Shown piece by piece: positions 59,201-64,000 of a stretch of 64,000 nt of DNA. The number at the start of each line of letters is the position of its first letter. Position 1 is the first letter of the stretch. The position numbers and the translations under genes are program-made. Under the pieces are notes generated by a model, which worked only from the letters and a program-made list of their open reading frames with translations, was not told the DNA's origin and searched no databases. The DNA is from Chionoecetes opilio. Lineage: Eukaryota; Arthropoda; Malacostraca; Decapoda; Majidae. The stretch spans positions 30,001-94,000 of the forward strand of contig JACEEZ010003605.1 of assembly GCA_016584305.1 (NCBI GenBank), read 5' to 3'.

Positions 59201-59748
59201 CATGGACAAAAATATGATGAGAAAGATAATTACTACAATGATCCGACCAAAAATGGAATATGCTGCCATTGTATGGTCCCCATAGAAAAAGAAGCATGTG
59301 AAAAAGTTGGAGAGGATACAGAGAATGGCAACAAAGATGGTACCAGAGCTAGAAGAACTTTCTTATGAGGAAAGGTTGAAAGAAATAAAGTTACCAACAC
59401 TCGAGCAGAGAAGAGAAAGAGGAAACTTTATAAAAAAATTTAAGCTGATAACTAAGATGGAAGAAACAGACAATGAGAGACTACTGATTCGGAAGCAAAG
59501 AGAAGGTCGATACACAAGAGGACATACAAAACAACTAGGAAAAGGGAGATGCCTGAACGACATAAAGAAGTACAGCTTCACTCATAGAAATGTAGAAGTT
59601 TGGAATGGACTAAACGAGGAGGTGATATCGGCACATAATGTGCACCAATTGAAAGAAAGACTGGATAAATGTAGATACGGAGATGGGACCACACGTGTAG
59701 CTCAGGCCCTGTAAGACACAACTAGGTAAATACAACTAGGTAAATACA
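56265..59748 (+). mobile_element. LINE D (CR1-like), endonuclease to 3' tail, split by a solo LTR
   Basis: Endonuclease: MATYVPPKTNTWNKDKHEKV, NILLVGDINCKDVKWE, GKSDHIILEM (56354-56720). RT: EERKALGPDGVSGYVLKECR, NGKKDAPLNYRPVSLTSTVC, DRQYGFRKKRSCVTNLISFY up to 57896; after the [23 protein letters not shown] and CLFADYAKLL (catalytic box FADY, second Asp lost). C-terminal: RPKMEYAAIVWSP, ERIQRMATKMVPELEELSYE, NVEVWNGLNEEVISAHNVHQ. The 3' end is two copies of ACAACTAGGTAAATAC. Several stops and frameshifts; not active. Confidence 0.85.
57897..58722 (+). mobile_element. solo LTR, 826 bp, 4-bp TSD AGAG
   Basis: Starts TGTATCTGGA, ends GGGGGCACTACA (TG...CA; TGTA/TACA inverted ends). AGAG flanks both sides (57893-57896, 58723-58726). 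A TATA box TATATAAAA at 57988-57996 and AATAAA at 58697-58702 give + orientation. Removing the element and one AGAG leaves the LINE D frame continuous (SYLRGREMRT), which fixes both ends. The word CTCCACTCCTCAG near 58025 recurs near 23940, perhaps a distant copy. Confidence 0.85.
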
Positions 59749-60173
59749 TCTTTCAGCAGTGCCTGCAAATGGGCACCTGGCCGAGTCTTTGGAAGGAGAC
59801 TCGTGTCACGCCCGTACACAAGAAAAAGGAGAGGACTGATCCAGCCAAATATCGTCCAATCTCGCTCCTGTCAGTTGTCAGCAAGATCTTGGAAAGGATT
59901 ATTGTAGAGCAACTGACCCGCCACCTGGAGGAGCACCACCTAATGTCCCCAAGACAGTACAGCTTTAGGAAGGGTCGCTCCGCCTCGGACCTGCTTTTCC
60001 TGCTCTCCAAATCATGTTGGACTCCCTGGACTCTGGCCGCCCTTCACTGGTGATTGCCCTGGACATTGCCGAGATTTTCGACTGTGTGTGGCACAAGGGA
60101 CTCATGGCAAAGCTCGAACAGCTCGGCATCACGGGGCACCTGCTGGCGCTGTTCTCGAGCTACCAGTACAGCC
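59749..60173 (+). mobile_element. LINE E (Jockey/BS-like) RT fragment
   Basis: Frames: [60 protein letters not shown], then [40 protein letters not shown] (motif A with ALDIA..FD) and LLALFSSYQ. It starts exactly after the LINE D tail and passes in frame into LINE C sequence. Confidence 0.75.
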
Positions 60174-61240
60174 AGAGGATTAGATCTTGGCTAAGTGATA
60201 AGCAACAAAGGGTTACAATTAATGGTTCTAAATCTGAATGGGGGCAGGTAACAAGTGGGGTTCCACAAGGGTCTGTTTTGGGTCCATTATTATTTTTTAT
60301 TTACATCAACGACTTAGATAGTTGAATTAGCAGTGATATCAGCAAGTTTGCTGATGATACTAAGGTAGGTAGGATTATTGGATCACAGTCTGATGTAAAC
60401 ATATTGTGGGGAGACTTACATAAATTAAATGAGTGGGTAGTCAGGTGGCAGATGGAATTTAATATCGATAAGTGTAGCGTTATTAAAGTTGGTAGAAAAA
60501 ATCCTGGTAATAGATACACCATACGCAATGTATCACTGAAAAGATCAGTAGGTGAGAAAGATCTGGGAGTGAGGGTGAGCTCAGACCTCCATCCTAGGAA
60601 ACAATGTATTGAGGCTAGAAATACAGTTAATAGGGTGTTAGGATTCATTTCCAGGAGTGCTAAAAGTAGAAGTGCTTAGGTTATTCTAAAGCTATATTTG
60701 GCTCTAGTCAGACCTCACCTAGACTATGCGTTTCAGTTTTGGTCTCCGTATTCCAGGATGGATATAGCCTTGTTAGAATCAGTGCAGAGAAGGATGACCA
60801 AAATGATACATGGGATGCGTAACTTTAGTTATGAGAAGAGATTGAAGCTATTAAATTTACACTCATTCGAGAGGCGATTCGAGAGTAAGGGACGATCTGA
60901 TAGAAGTTTTTAAGTGGATAAAGGGATACAATAAAGGAGATGTAGGAAAAGTTCTTAGCCTAGTAATCAGGGTAGAACAAGAAGTAATGGATTCAAGCTG
61001 GAAGGGCGTAGATTTAGAAAGGAAATAGGGAAAAACTGGTTCACAAATAGGGTGGTGAATGATTGGAATGGACTCAGTAGACAGGTAGTTAGTGCAGAGT
61101 CATTAGGAAGTTTTAAAAGGAGGCTAGATAATTTCATGGATGGGGATGAAAGGTGAATGTAGTTAGTGTTAAGTAACAGGAACTACCTCGTGTAGGTCTC
61201 ACGGCCTCTTGTAGCTTCCTTATTTTCTTATGTTCTTATG
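60174..61240 (+). mobile_element. LINE C copy 2 (CR1-like), RT to 3' end
   Basis: [40 protein letters not shown] (motif B), a TGA at about 60323, KFADDTKVGRIIG (FADD intact here), KNPGNRYTIRNVSLKRS, EKDLGVRVSSDLHPRKQCIE, RPHLDYAFQFWSPYSRMDIA, then the C-terminal domain with frameshifts. The 3' end CACGGCCTCTTGTAGCTTCC plus TTCTTATG repeats is at about 61240. About 90 percent similar by eye to 48150-49200. Confidence 0.8.
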
Positions 61241-61545
61241 TCTCCAATCGACCTTTTGCTGCTATGCCGTGTCATGTTTGTGTCTTGTTTTCTAATGTAT
61301 GGCTCCACCTTTCCTAGGAGTGTATAGAAAGTGCTTACACTCATTCTCATTTAGGTTTTAAATTCTTGTTTATAGCCATGTTGTATGGTTCCCATAAACA
61401 TCTCTTCTATTTAGCCATTCTTTGCACCATATTCTCTTCTTTTTCTTTAAACATACACCAATAATCATGCTACACAATACTTTCTTCGCAGAAGTACTGG
61501 GCACCATGTTTATCGTACTGCACTCAACAACCTACTTGCATCGTC

Positions 61546-61663
61546 GGGCATGCCCGCCCATTCATCGACTCTGCCGTGTGGACAACATTCACGGGCATGC
61601 CTGGCAGCATTTTTCCACCGACCACGCTGCCTGCCGGACATGCCCGCTCGTCTGGACATGCCT
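61546..61663. promoter_or_regulatory. cluster of four p53-type half-sites (RRRCATGYYY)
   Basis: GGGCATGCCC (61546-61555), GGGCATGCCT (61593-61602), GGACATGCCC (61636-61645) and GGACATGCCT (61654-61663) all fit RRRCWWGYYY. The last two are 8 bp apart, within the spacing allowed for a full p53-family response element. There is no recognised gene next to them (61245-61770 is otherwise unassigned), so function is only a possibility. Confidence 0.35.
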
Positions 61664-62073
61664 TTACCCTTAAAGTGCCAAGCATTTATCACAAAAAACT
61701 TACCCCTGGTGCCAGGTAAATTTGGAATATAAATTTGCTGTTGAAAAGTGTGTAGAATGATTACAAAATACATACCGTATTTTACGGCTTATAAGACGCT
61801 GCATCTTGGAAGACGCACCCATATTTTGGAAAGAAATTTCTAAGAAAAACAACAACACTAAAACAGTTGTCTGATATACAGTCATTTTCACACAAGAACA
61901 CACTCACTATTCATTATCTTCATTCAGCACTGCTCAATGTGCTCATCAGCCATTTTTATTTTCTAGCTTGTATGCGATAGTACAGTAAAACCCTTATAAC
62001 TCGGCACGATAGGGGCTCTGGCCCTTGCCGAGTTATTCAATGTGCCGAGTTATGCAATGTCCTCCTCTGATAT

Positions 62074-62141
<68 letters not shown>

Positions 62142-62154
62142 ACTGTCAAAGCAT

Positions 62155-62350
62155 AAAAACTACACTTACCAGTGAACGGGTAGAATGTGCTGGATTTGAT
62201 ATCAAACTCAGCACAAATAGCACGCATGGACGCACCTGCATTCATCCTTGCCAGCACTTTCACCTTTTCCTGCAGGCTCGGGCTCTTCAATTCCTTTCCC
62301 CTTCCGTGGAGACCCCCTTGCGTGATGGAGCGGACATCTTGATATGCAGT
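62155..62350 (-). pseudogene. Tigger-type transposase HTH remnant
   Basis: Minus strand: MSAPSRKGVST near 62350, then after a frame change SLQEKVKVLARMNAGASMRA and ICAEFDIKSSTFY, a CENP-B/psq-like helix-turn-helix. A second, shorter start (MSAPSRKGVSSRKGDFNEM) occurs on the + strand at 62748 because of the inverted duplication. No catalytic domain. Confidence 0.6.
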
Positions 62351-63000
62351 ACTGTTGATGTAATCCAAAACACGTAAAATAGGTGGCAAAGTAAAGCAAA
62401 GGTCGGGTACCAGCGGTAGGCTGACCCGTGTTTTGTGTCCAAGCACCGTCTTGGATTACGAACCCCAATCCAATAACACTTGCTGAAATGTGTGTTATAT
62501 ACTTTGTGATATTGTTTGCAATGTTTTGCATTGATTATTATTTCGGCCCCTACCAAGCTTCTTGTGTTTTTTAAGCAGAAACCAATCCTTTTTTAATTCG
62601 ACAAAAAACGGAATTCGTATCCAAGACGGTGCTTGGACGACATAAACACGGCTCAGCAGCTGACAGCCTACGCGCTGGTCCTGACCTTTGCTTTACTTGC
62701 CACCTATTTTACGTGTTTTGGGATTAACATACAGTACTGTATTTCAAGATGTCAGCTCCATCACGCAAGGGTGTCTCCAGCAGGAAGGGAGACTTCAATG
62801 AAATGAAGAGCCGAGTGCAGGAAAGGTCAAAAGGACAAAAACACTACTTTATGCGACTAAGGCTTTGCCGAGTGTAAGCAAAGAGATGCAGTTATAACAG
62901 CAATATGCCGATACATTTTTTTTGCCCACTTTCTGTTTTCATGTTCACACAAGAGGTGTGAGGGGATGATATACCGAGTGAAAACCAAGCGATGCAATCT

Positions 63001-63339
63001 AGGGGGGGCGGTAAACAGAGGGTTTAGCGTCACCGAGTGGGTTCTCGAAAACCCGAGTTCGATCCCGAGTGAGGACCCATAAAACCACTTGAAATCTTTC
63101 TGCACCCTCGAGTGGCCTAAGAACACCCAAAATGCCCTGTCCATTAACTCTACCTTCGACTGCGAGTGCATGGGAGGACACAGGGGGGCGGCATGAGCCT
63201 CTAATTACAGGTGTCACTATAAGAATCCTGCCTGCGCCACCACTGGCGAGGGCCAACCATCACAGCCCTCGAGTGAGCCTCCAGGGCCTACCATCCCACC
63301 CCTGGAGCTCACTGCCTACACGCGCTATAGGTATAGATG

Positions 63340-63392
<53 letters not shown>
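63001..63392 (+). repeat. tRNA-derived SINE with poly(A) tail
   Basis: A-box-like TAGCGTCACCGAGTGG at 63026-63041 and B-box-like GAGTTCGATCCC at 63055-63066 give a tRNA-type head. The body ends GCGCTATAGGTATAGATG followed by about 51 A residues (63342-63392). It lies inside the Tigger-like element, just before that element's right TIR. Confidence 0.7.
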
Positions 63393-63394
<2 letters not shown>

Positions 63395-64000
63395 CCGTCT
63401 TTGCCTTGCCGAGTTATGTCAAATTCCGAGTTATACAGTGCCGAGTTATAAGGGTTTTACTGTATAAGTAAATCGTCATGATGGCTGGCTGAACATGTAT
63501 AGTGTATACGTAGGTCGGACGGCAGGAGTGAAAAACCCTTCTGCGGCGGTGCGCAGCTAAGTGCCTGCCTGCTGTGTCGATCAGCTGAGTCTGGCTTTGT
63601 AGTCCTGAGTGTAAACACCTCTCATGCCCTCCCATGCCTCACTACGTTGCCTGCCTCCTGTGCCTCACCACGTATTGTTTGAATTTTCCTGTATGTGTGT
63701 AGTATTTGTGGTGGCTGCATGTACATAAGTACACAAATTTTCATCTAATGTAACAAACAAAGTTCCTTATACACGGAATGGCTGTTGGCACCAATCTGCC
63801 GGGGCAGAAAGGCTCCCGCCAGTATCGTGTAAACATCACAGGGTGAGGACAGATTGGTAGTTGATTTGAATGTCTTATGGTATTCTAAATGTTCTTAACA
63901 GGTATGTACTGAGGTTACATCATATAAGAGGCTGAATTGAATAGCTACCTAAGCTAACCTCTTACATCATTCGTCTTGGAAGACGCATGACTGTTTTTCA

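Larger units (their letters stand above)
61983..63462. mobile_element. Tigger-like TIR element, 1,480 bp, with internal inverted duplication
   Basis: TA|CAGTAAAACCCTTATAACTC ... AGTTATAAGGGTTTTACTG|TA, inserted at TA in the R element; the R copy at 35642 shows the uninterrupted site. Internally 62330-62460 and 62612-62770 are inverted copies (words GACGGTGCTTGGAC, AAATAGGTGGCAA and complements). Contains a 62-bp poly(A) at 62078-62139 and a SINE at its right end. Confidence 0.9.
61775..64000. mobile_element. R-family TIR element, runs off the window
   Basis: TA|CCGTATTTTACGGCTTATAA at 61773; own sequence 61775-61982 and 63463-64000, matching 35551-36224. The right TIR lies beyond the window. 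It is split by the Tigger-like element at 61983. Confidence 0.8.

Noticed and set aside
63026..63100. A functional tRNA gene
   Set aside because: A/B-box-like words exist but no cloverleaf closes and the unit ends in poly(A), so it is a SINE.

Overview
This is eukaryotic nuclear DNA. It is most likely from a decapod crustacean: the LINE, Penelope and pogo/Tigger families and the very long microsatellites look familiar from crab and shrimp genomes, but that is inference. Almost all of the sequence is transposable elements lying in long introns. No operon, CRISPR array, rRNA or stand-alone tRNA gene is visible.

Two host genes can be read from short exons with good splice sites. (1) On the + strand are the last two coding exons of translation initiation factor eIF3 subunit f (1-59 and 13052-13141), separated by a 12,992-bp intron. 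(2) On the - strand are three exons (47038-46971, 36571-36431, 26680-26465) with matching phases and introns of 10.4 and 9.75 kb. They encode part of an unidentified, probably membrane-anchored protein. The two genes converge.

Layout. 0.5-13 kb (eIF3f intron): fragments of RTE-like LINE family A, a broken Tigger-type transposase, two Penelope-like elements (one an inverted-repeat remnant, one with a 471-codon RT plus GIY-YIG ORF) and CR1-like pieces. 13-20.5 kb: eIF3f 3' end, a nearly full-length LINE B (Jockey/I-like), then a TIR element (16698-20486) holding a foldback and family X copy 1. 20.6-26.4 kb: a PIF/Harbinger relic carrying a hAT MITE and a solo LTR, a piggyBac-type MITE, and a Ty3/Gypsy 3' end. 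27.3-28.4 kb: a 2 x 479-bp palindrome containing a Tc1/pogo HTH. 31.5-40.2 kb: three copies of a hairpin/minisatellite family (H), LINE A with a long open RT frame, and family X copy 2. 40.5-46.9 kb: five DNA transposons nested inside one another. 47-61 kb: CR1-like LINEs C, D, E, another LINE A, a second solo LTR and MITEs. 61.8-64 kb: an R-family element holding another Tigger-like element, which itself holds a tRNA-derived SINE.

Letters A-F (LINEs) and H, N, Q, R, S, T, V, W, X, Y, Z (other repeats) are working names for this window. Superfamily assignments rest on reading motifs, terminal repeats and target-site duplications, not on a database search.
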